From Thermococcus alcaliphilus (lineage in GTDB: Archaea > Methanobacteriota_B > Thermococci > Thermococcales > Thermococcaceae), in contig NZ_JAMXLV010000021.1 in NCBI RefSeq assembly GCF_024054535.1, positions 186,001-250,000 on the forward strand: a DNA stretch of 64,000 nucleotides. The letters are read 5' to 3'. The stretch's first letter is position 1; each line of letters starts with the position of its first letter. This document shows positions 52,835-62,900 of the stretch, in pieces. Position numbers and translations under genes: made by a program. The notes under the pieces are model-generated. The model was not told the DNA's origin and searched no databases. It was given only the letters and a program-made list of their open reading frames with translations.

Positions 52835-53219
52835 GCTCCCGGAAAGCATGGAGAGAATCTGGAGTATGAGAGCCAAAGGAATGAGGGAAATAGAAATAGC
52901 AGAGAGTCTTGGAATTTCCAGGCAGGCCGTGAACAAAGCTTTGAAAGAGGCTAAAGCTAAGCTATTTGAGGCATTCTTTTCCTTGGCTGAGACATTTTCG
53001 TGGGAAATCGTGAGAGTAAACGCTGAAAAGGGTTTTATGGTTGCAAGAGGGAGATGTGGTGGTAAAACAATAAGGATTTACGCATTCTACCTGCCAGAGA
53101 AGGGGATAAGGGCATTTTTTGGCAATGAAATTCCAGAATTTATTCTTCAACACGCTTTGGAGTTTGGAATCATTAAAAAACTAGACAAGAAGGAGCTGAT
53201 AAATGCCTTGGAGAGATGA
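52827..53219 (+). CDS. Small HTH transcription regulator
   Basis: 130 residues: N-terminal helix-turn-helix, MRAKGMREIEIAESLGI (about 14-30) and SRQAVNKALKEAKAKL (about 31-46), of the sigma-r4/Lsr2-like or Fis-type orientation, followed by a beta-rich C-domain with GFMVARGRCGGKTIRIYAFYLP (about 68-89), perhaps a ligand or oligomerisation domain. GGAGG 8 nt before the ATG; overlaps gene B by 8 nt, so it is translationally coupled with two membrane proteins. The palindrome at 51418-51439 is its likely target (inference). Confidence 0.85.
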   Translation: MIKLPESMERIWSMRAKGMREIEIAESLGISRQAVNKALKEAKAKLFEAFFSLAETFSWEIVRVNAEKGFMVARGRCGGKTIRIYAFYLPEKGIRAFFGNEIPEFILQHALEFGIIKKLDKKELINALER

Positions 53220-53861
53220 CTAGTCCATTTTCTTCCTAATTCCTCTCCCAAAATCTAAGAACTCCCTTATTTTTGCTTTTCCTTTGGTGGTCTCGATAAG
53301 GTATTTTATAAGCTCCTCTTTTTTCTCTGGCAAAACTCCAGCCACAAATTTGACTTCGACATTGAATTCCCTCTCAAAGATATCTGCCTCGAATCTTTCA
53401 AGCGCCTTTTCAACTGCGTTGTAAAGGTTGTATGGAAAAACTATTTCAATGGGCTCCTTTTTGATAACCTCTATTATTCCCGCTTTTTCAAGGGCTTCAC
53501 TTGCCGTTTCACTATATGCCTTTATCAATCCACCATAGCCAAGCTTTGTTCCGCCAAAATACCTCGTTACAACGACCACAACGTTTTCCAGACCCTTGTA
53601 TTCAAGAACCTTAAAAACCGGCTTTCCGGCGCTTCCCCTCGGCTCTCCATCGTCATCATAGTGAACAAGAAGTGTATTGCCCTCTCTAACCCTATAAGCA
53701 GAAACATTGTGCGTCGCATCCGAGTGGGCTTCCTTAACCTTTCTAATGAACTCTTTAGCCTCTTTCTCTGATTTTACGGGCATAGCATAGCCGATAAAGA
53801 GAGAATCCACGTAGACTTTTTCAACCTTTTCAAATCCCCTAACTGTCTTGTAGCCCTCCAT
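53220..53861 (-). CDS. YigZ/IMPACT family protein (UPF0029)
   Basis: 213 residues: N-terminal IMPACT domain with DSLFIGYAMPV, SDATHNVSAYRV (about 63-74 of the long form), DDDGEPRGSAGKPVF and the very conserved VVVVTRYFGGTKLGYGGLIKAY segment (quoted in parts), then a C-terminal ferredoxin-like domain. The frame runs to a TTG at 53924 without a ribosome site; ATG 53861 lies about 25 bp after the TATA-like ATTCTTAAAGAAC (minus strand), hence leaderless, and matches the start of bacterial YigZ. The family is linked to translation control in eukaryotes; archaeal role unknown. Confidence 0.88.
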   Translation of the reverse strand: MEGYKTVRGFEKVEKVYVDSLFIGYAMPVKSEKEAKEFIRKVKEAHSDATHNVSAYRVREGNTLLVHYDDDGEPRGSAGKPVFKVLEYKGLENVVVVVTRYFGGTKLGYGGLIKAYSETASEALEKAGIIEVIKKEPIEIVFPYNLYNAVEKALERFEADIFEREFNVEVKFVAGVLPEKKEELIKYLIETTKGKAKIREFLDFGRGIRKKMD

Positions 53862-54044
53862 GAAAGGGAATAGAAAACGTTCTTTAAGAATCTTTTGCGC
53901 TTCTGTTCTTTGTGGTTTGGACAAAACTTTAGCTTATTTGTTGCCTATTGTTCAAATTTTTTCGTTAAATTCAGCCTTTTAAGTAGAAACTTTTTTATAG
54001 AGCACTAACGAAAGGCTCTTGTTTAACAAATGGAGGTAATTGAA

Positions 54045-55694
54045 ATGATGGTAGGACAAGGTGGACAGCCTGTTGTTATTCTTCCCGAAGGAACCCAGAG
54101 ATACGTTGGAAGAGACGCCCAGAGATTGAACATTTTGGCAGCTAGAGTCATAGCAGAGACCGTAAGAACTACCCTTGGTCCAAAGGGTATGGATAAAATG
54201 CTTGTCGACAGCCTTGGTGACATAGTCATCACAAACGACGGTGCAACGATTTTGGAGCAAATTGATGTCCAGCACCCAGCCGCCAAGATGATTATTGAAA
54301 TTGCAAAGACCCAAGACAAGGAAGCTGGAGATGGAACAACTTCAGCCGTTGTAATCGCGGGAGAACTCTTAGCAAAGGCTGAAGAGCTTTTAGACCAAAA
54401 CATCCACCCGAGCATAATTATTAAGGGTTACACCCTTGCAGCCGAGAAGGCTCAAGAGATACTTGACAGTATGGCAATCTCAGTTGAACCAGACAACGAG
54501 GAAATCCTCACAAAAATAGCCTCAACTTCAATAACCGGTAAGAACGCTGAGAGCCACAAAGAGCTTTTGGCAAAGCTTGCCGTTGAGGCAGTTAAGCAGG
54601 TTGCCGAAAAGATTAACGGGACATACACGGTGGACATTGACAACATCAAGCTTGAGAAGAAGGAGGGTGGAAGCGTAAGGGACACTCAACTCATCAAGGG
54701 TGTCGTTATCGACAAGGAGAGAGTCCACCCAAGAATGCCAAAGAAAGTTGAAAACGCAAAAATAGCCCTCATAAACGATGCCCTCGAGGTTAAAAAGACC
54801 GAAACAGATGCAAAGATAAACATTACGAGCCCAGACCAGCTCTATGCGTTCCTCGAGCAGGAGGAAAAGATGCTCCAAGAGATGGTGGAGCAAATAGCGG
54901 CAACAGGTGCTAATGTCCTCTTCTGCCAGAAGGGAATTGACGACTTAGCACAACACTACCTCGCAAAGCACGGTATCTTGGCAGTAAGGAGAGTTAAGAA
55001 GAGCGATATGGAGAAGCTTGCCAAGGCAACAGGTGCAAAAATCGTCACAAACGTTAAAGACTTAACAAGCGAAGACCTCGGCTATGCTGAGCTTGTTGAG
55101 GAGAGGAAAGTCGCTGGCGAAAACATGATATTCGTTGAGGGCTGCAAGAATCCAAAGGCAGTTACAATCCTCATTAGGGGTGGAACGGAGCACGTTGTCG
55201 ACGAAGTCGAGAGAGCTCTCGAAGATGCCATCAAAGTCGTCAAGGACGTCATGGAAGACGGTGCAATCTTGCCAGGAGGAGGAGCTACAGAAATTGAGCT
55301 CAGCATTAGACTCGATGAGTTCGCAAAGCAAGTAGGTGGAAAGGAACAGCTTGCAGTTGAGGCATTTGCTGAAGCTTTGAAAATCATTCCAAAGACCCTT
55401 GCAGAAAATGCTGGACTTGACACAATAGACGTCCTCGTTAAGGCCATAAGCGAGCACAAGAACAAAGGAAAAGCAATTGGTGTTGATGTCTTTGCCGGAG
55501 AACCAGCTGACATGCTTGAGAGAGGTGTCATCGAGCCAGCTAGGGTTAAGAGGCAAGCCATAAAGAGCGCAAGTGAAGTTGCAATAATGATCCTTAGAAT
55601 CGACGATGTCATCGCAGCAAAGCTTTCAAAGGGCGAAGGTAAAGGTGGAGAAGGAGAAATGGGTGGAATGGGCGGAATGCCCGGCATGATGTGA
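54045..55694 (+). CDS. thsB: Thermosome subunit (group II chaperonin)
   Basis: ATP-driven protein-folding ring subunit. 549 residues; [13 protein letters not shown] (about 38-50), NDGATIL (about 57-63), [15 protein letters not shown] (about 90-104), [13 protein letters not shown] (about 410-422) and the GGM-rich tail ([10 protein letters not shown]) are group II hallmarks. ATG 54045 follows GGAGGT with 7 nt; ATG 54030 is upstream but within that site. Thermococcales carry two subunits, alpha/beta (CpkA/CpkB); which this is is not decided (symbol tentative). Heat-shock control by Phr is known in the order; TATA-like CTTTTTTATAG lies about 50 bp before the start. Confidence 0.96.
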   Translation: MMVGQGGQPVVILPEGTQRYVGRDAQRLNILAARVIAETVRTTLGPKGMDKMLVDSLGDIVITNDGATILEQIDVQHPAAKMIIEIAKTQDKEAGDGTTSAVVIAGELLAKAEELLDQNIHPSIIIKGYTLAAEKAQEILDSMAISVEPDNEEILTKIASTSITGKNAESHKELLAKLAVEAVKQVAEKINGTYTVDIDNIKLEKKEGGSVRDTQLIKGVVIDKERVHPRMPKKVENAKIALINDALEVKKTETDAKINITSPDQLYAFLEQEEKMLQEMVEQIAATGANVLFCQKGIDDLAQHYLAKHGILAVRRVKKSDMEKLAKATGAKIVTNVKDLTSEDLGYAELVEERKVAGENMIFVEGCKNPKAVTILIRGGTEHVVDEVERALEDAIKVVKDVMEDGAILPGGGATEIELSIRLDEFAKQVGGKEQLAVEAFAEALKIIPKTLAENAGLDTIDVLVKAISEHKNKGKAIGVDVFAGEPADMLERGVIEPARVKRQAIKSASEVAIMILRIDDVIAAKLSKGEGKGGEGEMGGMGGMPGMM

Positions 55695-55773
55695 TTCTCT
55701 TCTTAATTTTTACTTTTCTCCTCAATTAAGCCTAAAAACAGAACTTAGAAAATTTCTAATAAAAAAGAAGAGA

Positions 55774-56907
55774 TCACCCAAGTACCGAGAGCAGAACTCC
55801 AGCAGCGACTGCAGTTCCTATAACTCCAGCAACGTTTGGTCCCATTGCATGCATTAGTATGAAGTTTCCGGGATCTTCCTTTGCGGCAAGCTTTTGAACA
55901 ACCCTAGCACTCATTGGAACTGCTGAAACACCGGCAGCACCGATCATTGGGTTTATCCTTCCACCGCTAAGCTTCATCATGAGCTTACCCAACAATACAC
56001 CACCAGCCGTTGCTGAAGCAAAAGCTATGACACCAAGGAGAAGGATTTTTATAGTGCTCAAAGTTAGAAAGCTCTCTGCCTGCATTGTTGATCCAACCCC
56101 AAGCCCAAGGAAAATCGTGACGATGTTCATTAGCTCTTCTCTTGCAGCTTTGCTAAGTCTTTCAACAACACCGCTTTCTCTGAAAAGGTTGCCGATCATG
56201 AGCATTCCAACCAAAGGAGCTGCTGAAGGTACAAGGAGGCCGATGATTATCATTGAAGCTATTGGGAAAATAACCTTCTCCCTCTTTGAAACCGGCCTTA
56301 GCTGTTCCATTCTGATTTTTCTCTCCTCTGGAGTTGTTAGGGCTTTAATAACTGGAGGCTGAATTATTGGGACGAGGCTCATGTAGGAATAAGCAGCCAC
56401 TGCAGTCGCACCAAGTAAATGGGGAGCGAGCTTAGTGGTTAGATAAATTGTCGTTGGTCCATCGGCACCACCAATGATACCAATAGATGCTGCCTCTTGT
56501 AGGTTAAAACCTAAGGCTACTGCAGTAAGCATTGCAATGAAGACACCAATCTGAGCCGCTGCACCAAGCAGTGCAGTCTTTGGATCGGCGATCATTGGAC
56601 CAAAATCCGTCATTGCCCCTAGACCAAAGAATATTAGCAATGGCACAACCTCTGTGTCAATAAGGTAGTGCTTAATTAGGAAGAACAGCCCCGGATGCTC
56701 TGGATCGGCACTCAAAATGCCAGTTAATGGGAGATTCACTAGTACGGCACTTATTCCAATCGGGAGCAACAACAATGGCTCCATCTCATACCTTATGGCC
56801 AAATACATCAGGATGAAGCCAACAATTATCATTATCACGTTCCCTATTGTTAGATGAAAGAGACCTATGTTGGCAAAGAAGTCAAGTATTGCTTGCTCAA
56901 TTCCCAT
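55774..56907 (-). CDS. mmdB: Sodium-pumping decarboxylase beta subunit
   Basis: Integral membrane subunit of methylmalonyl-CoA/oxaloacetate decarboxylase that carries out decarboxylation of carboxybiotin coupled to Na+ export. 377 residues with about ten helices; [20 protein letters not shown] (about 142-161, conserved Na+/carboxybiotin region), [23 protein letters not shown], and [22 protein letters not shown] (about 314-336) are diagnostic. Last gene of the mmd operon; starts 6 nt after the biotin carrier gene. Confidence 0.95.
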   Translation of the reverse strand: MGIEQAILDFFANIGLFHLTIGNVIMIIVGFILMYLAIRYEMEPLLLLPIGISAVLVNLPLTGILSADPEHPGLFFLIKHYLIDTEVVPLLIFFGLGAMTDFGPMIADPKTALLGAAAQIGVFIAMLTAVALGFNLQEAASIGIIGGADGPTTIYLTTKLAPHLLGATAVAAYSYMSLVPIIQPPVIKALTTPEERKIRMEQLRPVSKREKVIFPIASMIIIGLLVPSAAPLVGMLMIGNLFRESGVVERLSKAAREELMNIVTIFLGLGVGSTMQAESFLTLSTIKILLLGVIAFASATAGGVLLGKLMMKLSGGRINPMIGAAGVSAVPMSARVVQKLAAKEDPGNFILMHAMGPNVAGVIGTAVAAGVLLSVLG

Positions 56908-56913
56908 TCTCCA

Positions 56914-57396
56914 TCACCCTAGTTCTATTAGTGGTTGGCCAGTGTCGACGGTGTCTCCTTCCTTGACAAGAATCCTCTTGACGACTCCATCCTTTGGTGA
57001 GGGAATCTCATTCTCCATCTTCATAGCCTCTAAAATAAGCAACCCCTGACCAACCCTAACCTGATCACCCTCCCTAACCAAAACCCTAAGAATCTTACCA
57101 GGCATAGGCGCAGAAACCACATTCTCACCAGCCACCGAAGCTGGAGCTGAAGGAACCCCAACCGGAGCAGAAGCTGCTGGAGCTGGCGCAGGAGTAGCGA
57201 CAGGAGCACCAACCTGAACAGGAGCTGCCGAAGGAGCTTGAAGGGCTCCCATTGAAATTCCAAGATCCTTTGCTTCAACTTCGTAACTTTCTCCCTCAAA
57301 GCTAACTTTGAACTTTCCTCCACCGAGTTCTTCAACCTCAACCTCATAAGGAACGCCATCAACAATGACCTTAACTTTACCTTTCATCCTCACCAT
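56914..57396 (-). CDS. mmdC: Biotin carboxyl carrier subunit of the decarboxylase
   Basis: 160 residues: N-terminal beta domain, a flexible Ala/Pro/Val-rich linker (about 50-88), then the biotinyl domain with the biotinylated Lys in LEAMKMENEI (about 127-136) flanked by VLVREGDQVRVGQGLL and RILVKEGDTVDTGQPL. It shuttles CO2 from the alpha to the beta subunit. Its ATG overlaps the end of the delta subunit gene; an ATG 9 nt later is an alternative start. Requires BirA, not encoded here. Confidence 0.95.
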   Translation of the reverse strand: MVRMKGKVKVIVDGVPYEVEVEELGGGKFKVSFEGESYEVEAKDLGISMGALQAPSAAPVQVGAPVATPAPAPAASAPVGVPSAPASVAGENVVSAPMPGKILRVLVREGDQVRVGQGLLILEAMKMENEIPSPKDGVVKRILVKEGDTVDTGQPLIELG

Positions 57397-57779
57397 GCCC
57401 CCATTTCGTAGTTAAAGTTTTCAACCTCCTCAACCTGAGATTGAATACCATACAAACGCCAAGCATCGGAAGGTTTCTTTTTAAACGGCAAAGGTCTAAG
57501 TTGAGCGTTCTTCTCTGCTATGTAAGCCAAAATCGCAGCAGTGATCACTGCAAGTTTCTTTGGTTCAATTGAAGGCTTCTCCTCAACAACTACCTTCTCT
57601 TCCTTAGGCAAGGGCTTAACTTCCACAGGCTTTTCTCTCTCAATCAAAACTCTTTCAAGGTATCCTATTCCGTACATTGCCAGGGCTAGTATTGAGAGCA
57701 CTAGGAAAACTACCGTAACGCCCAAAATGGTAATATAAAGACCCTCAAGGAAAAACTCCCAAGTAACCATTTTTCGCAC
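57390..57779 (-). CDS. mmdD: Sodium-pump decarboxylase gamma/delta-type subunit
   Basis: 129-residue small membrane subunit: one helix near the N-terminus (EGLYITILGVTVVFLVLSILALAMY, about 9-33), then a Pro/Glu/Lys-rich stretch (KPVEVKPLPKEEKVVVEEK) and a C-terminal part KLAVITAAILAYIAEKNAQLR with W-R-LYGIQSQ. It matches the OadG/MmdD assembly subunit that ties the alpha subunit to the beta/carrier part. Lies 1 nt after the alpha-subunit stop codon. Confidence 0.88.
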   Translation of the reverse strand: MRKMVTWEFFLEGLYITILGVTVVFLVLSILALAMYGIGYLERVLIEREKPVEVKPLPKEEKVVVEEKPSIEPKKLAVITAAILAYIAEKNAQLRPLPFKKKPSDAWRLYGIQSQVEEVENFNYEMGAW

Positions 57780-57780
57780 C

Positions 57781-59349
57781 TCACAATGGTATATTGCCGT
57801 GCTTCTTTGGTGGAAGCTTTACACGCTTGCTTTCTAAAGCCTCCAACGCCATAATTATCTTTCCTCTAGTTTCCGCTGGGTCTATGACATCATCTATGTA
57901 GCCTCTGCTTGCGGCAACATATGGGTTAGCAAACTTCTCTCTGTACTCCCTTATCTTTTCTTGTCTAACTGCTTCTGGATTTTCTGCTTTGGCGATCTCC
58001 TTCCTAAAGATGATATTTGCCGCTCCTTCCGGTCCCATAACGGCTATCTCAGCCGTTGGCCAAGCGAAGACAAAATCTGCACCAAGGTGTTTGCTTCCCA
58101 TGGCCAGATAAGCTCCACCATAAGCCTTCCTCAAGATTACTGTGACCATTGGGACTGTTGCCTCTGAATAAGCATAGAGCACCTTCGCACCGTGCCTTAT
58201 GATTCCACCGTATTCTTGCTGAACTCCCGGCAAGTAACCGGGAACGTCAACTAAAGTTACTATTGGGATGTTGAAGGCGTCACAAGTCCTGACAAAGCGT
58301 GCAATCTTGTCGGAGCTGTCTATATCAAGAACTCCCGCTAAGTGAATTGGGTTGTTTGCCACAATTCCAACCGTTTGTCCGTTCATTCTTCCAAAGCCTA
58401 CAACGGCATTTGGAGCAAAGTAGGGAAGTATCTCAAGGAAGTCTGGATTTCCGTTGGCATCTCTATCAACAATCTCATAGATGACCTGCCTCACATCGTA
58501 ACCTTTGTTGGGATCATCTGGGACTATCTCATAGAGCTTCTCGCTTTTTCTAAACGGTGGGTCGTTAGTTGGATATCTAGGCGGCTTCTCCATGTTGTTT
58601 GATGGGAGGTAGCTTACCAATCTTCTTATAAGCATTAAAACTTCTTCGTCACTCTTTCCTATTAAATGAGCCTGTCCACTCTTTTGGGCATGAACCATTG
58701 CACCACCAAGCTGAATTGGAGAAACTTCCACACCAGTGACTGCCTTTACTACTTGGGGACCAGTAATGAACATGAAGCTTGCAGGGTTGTCAACCATAAG
58801 GATAAAATCGCCTATTGCCGGGCTGTATACGGCTCCTCCGGCACATGGGCCCATAATAGCTGTAATCTGTGGGACTACTCCACTAAGAACAGTGTTCATC
58901 TTGAATATCTCACCGTAGCCCTTGAGCGAGTCAACACCCTCCTGAATCCTTGCCCCACCGGAGTCGTTGAGTCCTATCACTGGTGCTCCTGCCTCTAAAG
59001 CCAGCTCCATGATGCGCTTTATCTTTGCCGCGTGCATTTCTCCAAGAGAACCGCCCATAACGGTGAAATCTTGAGCATAAACGAAGACCAATCTGCCGTC
59101 GATCGTTCCATAGCCGGTGATAACTCCATCTGCTGGTAGTTCCATCTTGTCAAGGCCAAACTCTGTGTTTCTGTGCTTAACGAACATCCCTATCTCTACA
59201 AAACTTCCAGGATCAAGGAGTTTTTCGATTCTTTCTCTCGCTGTAAGCTTTCCTTTTTCATGCTGCTTTGCTACCTTCTCCTCTCCACCCATCTTCAGAA
59301 TTTTCTCCTTCTTTTCATAGAGTTCCTTCACTTTTTCCTCCATGCTCAT
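57781..59349 (-). CDS. mmdA: Methylmalonyl-CoA decarboxylase alpha subunit (carboxyltransferase)
   Basis: Cytoplasmic carboxyltransferase that moves CO2 from (methyl)malonyl-CoA to the biotin carrier. 522 residues, acyl-CoA carboxylase beta fold: KLTARERIEKLLDPGSFVE (about 37-55), NDSGGARIQEGVDSLKGYGE (oxyanion glycine region, about 131-150), GPCAGGAVYSPA (about 165-176), VDVPGYLPGVQQE (about 367-379), LRKAYGGAYLAMGSKHLGAD (about 406-425). ATG 59349 is preferred (GGGGGC 7 nt upstream) over the start at 59370. In Thermococcales this complex may serve propionate/branched-chain catabolism with Na+ export. First gene of the operon. Confidence 0.95.
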   Translation of the reverse strand: MSMEEKVKELYEKKEKILKMGGEEKVAKQHEKGKLTARERIEKLLDPGSFVEIGMFVKHRNTEFGLDKMELPADGVITGYGTIDGRLVFVYAQDFTVMGGSLGEMHAAKIKRIMELALEAGAPVIGLNDSGGARIQEGVDSLKGYGEIFKMNTVLSGVVPQITAIMGPCAGGAVYSPAIGDFILMVDNPASFMFITGPQVVKAVTGVEVSPIQLGGAMVHAQKSGQAHLIGKSDEEVLMLIRRLVSYLPSNNMEKPPRYPTNDPPFRKSEKLYEIVPDDPNKGYDVRQVIYEIVDRDANGNPDFLEILPYFAPNAVVGFGRMNGQTVGIVANNPIHLAGVLDIDSSDKIARFVRTCDAFNIPIVTLVDVPGYLPGVQQEYGGIIRHGAKVLYAYSEATVPMVTVILRKAYGGAYLAMGSKHLGADFVFAWPTAEIAVMGPEGAANIIFRKEIAKAENPEAVRQEKIREYREKFANPYVAASRGYIDDVIDPAETRGKIIMALEALESKRVKLPPKKHGNIPL

Positions 59350-59472
59350 AAGAGTTGCCCCCATAACCATTGGTTAACTAATTTGTAGTTTGTAAACCCC
59401 TTTAAAAGGATTTTCATAGCCATAAAATGCTCAGAAGAGTACATGTACACAAACAAAAGAGTGAAAAAGGGC

Positions 59473-59895
59473 TCAGAGATGGGCTATTGGGGTTTCAGCA
59501 CCACAGGCTTCACACTTCAAGAAGTGGAAGCGGTCTCTCTTGATGATCTTTGTGTCCGGTGAGCCACACACAGGGCATATGACATACTCTTTGAGGTATT
59601 TCTTCATTTTGTTTGCTATGAGATACGGTGTAAAACGCCCCTGTAGGACAGCTCTTCTTCCTTCCAAGACACCCGCAGTAGCGACTTCCCTCAAGATAAA
59701 CTTAAGCAGATGATTTGGATCTCTGTTCATGGCCTCCGCGATATCCCTGAAGTTCTCGATTATAGTTTTGTTGCCTTCGATTGTTACCACTGCAGCAGGA
59801 ACCTCAAATCTTGATTCGTGATGCTTAACATTCTCTGGAAGTTCTTCATACGCTTTTTCCAAAAGCTTCTCATAATCATAATAATCGTACTCCAT
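59473..59895 (-). CDS. Translation initiation factor aIF2 beta
   Basis: Beta subunit of the heterotrimeric initiator-tRNA carrier aIF2. 140 residues: N-terminal helix ([15 protein letters not shown]), central alpha/beta domain [20 protein letters not shown], and C-terminal zinc ribbon CPVC ... CEAC (about 110-132). ATG 59895 follows GAGGTGAGAAAA. It lies 45 nt after mcm on the same strand and is likely part of the gins23-mcm-aIF2beta transcript. Confidence 0.96.
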   Translation of the reverse strand: MEYDYYDYEKLLEKAYEELPENVKHHESRFEVPAAVVTIEGNKTIIENFRDIAEAMNRDPNHLLKFILREVATAGVLEGRRAVLQGRFTPYLIANKMKKYLKEYVICPVCGSPDTKIIKRDRFHFLKCEACGAETPIAHL

Positions 59896-59940
59896 TTTTC
59901 TCACCTCGCTATAGGTTCTATCTTCGCCTTATTAACCTTT

Positions 59941-62900
59941 TCACAAAACCTTGTAATACCCCGAACGAGGTTCATATATCATCGAATTGGCTTTGAGTTC
60001 TTCTAATATTTTCTCAACCTCACTCTTTCCTATCCCGTATTTGCTAGCCTCTTTTATTATTTCTTCCCTTGGGGCTCCGTAATCTTCTAAGTCTTGGAGT
60101 TCTTTTATTATGCCGAGAATCCTGTCCATCTTGTTGATCTTCTTTGATGATTTTCCGACCTCCAAGATGCTAACGTCAATGTTTCCTTCTTCATCCATTG
60201 CCGTCTTCCTTAGCGTATATTCCATAAGCTCAATTGCAGCTCTGGCGTCTTCTTTTGTGACAATCTCACTGAGCCTCATTTTTGCATGGGCTTCGCTGAG
60301 CCTTATGAGAGCCTCAAGTTGTCTTGCGGTAATTGGGATCGGTTTAATCCCTTCTTCACTACCTCCTCTCCCTATTGTCCTTCTCATTTTAACGTAGTAG
60401 CGCTTGATTTCTTCCATTGCCTCTTTACTGAGCACTGGTTTGATGTTCTTTCTTGCATAGGCTATGTACTTTTTGAGAAGCTCATGCGGTATCTTTGGAG
60501 CAACTGCCTCTGCCTCACCCTTCCTGACCTTAAGTATGTGCTCAGCTATCTCAGAATCGAGTTTTTCATCAGGTTCATCAAGAAGAACAAATATGAGGTC
60601 AAACCTGCTTAGGAGTGTTGGAGGCAAATCCACTTGCTCCGGAAGGGATTTCATCCTGTTAAACCTTCCATATTTAGGATTAGCCGCGGCTATAACCGTA
60701 GTTCTTGCATTCAGTGTTGCTGTAATTCCCGCCTTTGATATACTAACAGTTTGCTGCTCAAGGGCTTCGTGTATGGAACTCCTATCCCTGTCGCTCATCT
60801 TGTCTATCTCGTCAATGAGTGCAATTCCCATATCGGCTAAAACAAGAACCCCAGCCTCCAAAACCCAAGAGCCGGTTAATTCATCGCGCACTGCGGCGGC
60901 AGTAAGGCCGGCGGCGCTTGAGCTCTTCCCACTAGTATAGATAGCCCTCGGCGCTAAATTCGCCACATAACGGAGTATCTGGCTATTATGAACAAAGATA
61001 TCGTTAGCTATGAAGTTATGATGCTCGGGAACCTGAAGGTCATATACCCACGGATGCTCCGGCTTGTACTCCTCTATCTCTTCTATCCTGTCCCAGAAGA
61101 TGTCGGAACTGGCAAGGAGCTTGAGGACTTTAACCTCCTCTGAATTGGGTAAATGTGTTTCGAGGGTTCTGGCTATAACCCCAAGCTTTTCTCTGCTGGG
61201 CAACCTATCCCCCCGCTCGTAATGCAAATATGTGGAACGATTTACCCCCATTTCCTTTTGAGTGAGCCCAGCGCTCTTTCTAAGTTCTTTGAGAAGAGTG
61301 CTAACGCCAGGAACGACATCAACATTCGTGTTTGATTTGATATTCTGAGTCACTTTCTTAAGAACTTCCATCTTTCTCTGGAGCCCGAATCCGATGATGT
61401 CTCTGAACTTTACTGCGTCTTCCCCGGTTATAAAAAGCCGATAGTATGTCTTTTTCTCACCCATCTTTCCATTTGTTGCTCTACTCACGGTTTCATGGAG
61501 CTGAGACTTAACACCGAACCGCAGTAACAGGTGTTGTATACCCTTGGCGAGCTCTTTTGACGCAGAGACAACCGTTATCTTCGGCCTTCTTTTATCAACG
61601 GTTCCCTCGGCATCAAAGTACCCTCTGAGGAAGGCTTTTATATCCACATCCCGGGCACTAAACAGTTGAGGTGGAACCCTTTTCTCTGCAGAATTGCCGG
61701 AGATTTTAAGCCATTCAAGAAGACTGTAAAGTTCAACGCTGGATGCATAAACCTCGTGTGCAGTCTTTCCTTTGTGAGGACTTCTCACAGTTGGATTAAG
61801 ACCAACCTTGATTAGATATCTGCGAACCTTTTCTATGAGCTCTTCATTGTTGTTAGTGAAGTAAAGAGTCGCACTACCGCCTCTTTTTTGGGTGTGCCCC
61901 TCTCCTGCAACCAATCCAATAATGTACCAGAACTCTTCGTCTGCGAACTCTGGAAGTACTAGCCTGCTTTTTGCAGTCTTTGGTTTTTGAATGGGTGCCT
62001 TACTGAAGCTTACTGGTTTCCCATTTGCAGGAATAACCCTTGGAACTGCAATGAGATCTCCCACTTTTAGCTCTTCCGCTTTTCTTGTCTTGAAGGTTCC
62101 TTCATCAAAGACAAAGAAAGGATGTGTTGGTGTTACCTTTATTTCCCTTCCGCTCGCCGTCTTTATCCTGAACATTCTCTGTGGAGCGGTTCTCTTCCAA
62201 GCAATGTCTGCCCTAACTTTCCTCACCTTCAGCGTTGAAGCGTCGAGGGCGTAGATTTCGAGATCTATGGGTGCATAGTAGCCATCGTCAACGACACCAA
62301 GGGTTCCGCGTTGTTTTGCTTTTTCTATGGCTCCATCAACGAGCTCTCCGATCGGTCTAATGCTCCCATCCGACAGCACAACTTCTGTATTGTAGTCAAC
62401 ACACTTAGCTACTCCAGGATCTCCTACAAGTAGAACGTGGCTCTCTCCTCTTAGCCTTGTCCCATCTGGGAGTTGTTTCGTGTTTCCTCCAAATAACGCG
62501 AGAGCAATTCCGAGTTTTTCCTTTTTCATTCCATAAATAGCAGGAGCGATAGAGTCAACTATTACATCGACAATATCCTTCCTTTTTGCAAGCTCCTTAA
62601 TTTTCTGCTCATCCTCCGGAGTTATTTCGAGCTCTTCTATTTCCTTGCTTAACTGCTCCACATAGTTTGCTTCTATTATCTTTCGGAATATTGGTCTCTT
62701 ATCCCTCTGCTCTAAAACAACTCTCAAAATTCCGGTTATAACCACTCTATCTCCCGGAAGGGCAATATCCACAAGGTCGTCAAGCAAAATTACGTCAACA
62801 AAACGGGGCATTTGTCCACCTTTAAGGCTTTCAGGCCTGTCTTGGAGTCTAAAGCTCTGAAAGTTTAGAAAAGTGCTCTTATCAACGTCAAGCTCAACGT

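Noticed and set aside
54452-55687. Long antisense frames within the thermosome gene (up to 201 codons).
   Set aside because: Codon-bias shadows of a highly expressed gene; products are Ser/Cys-rich and lack any motif.
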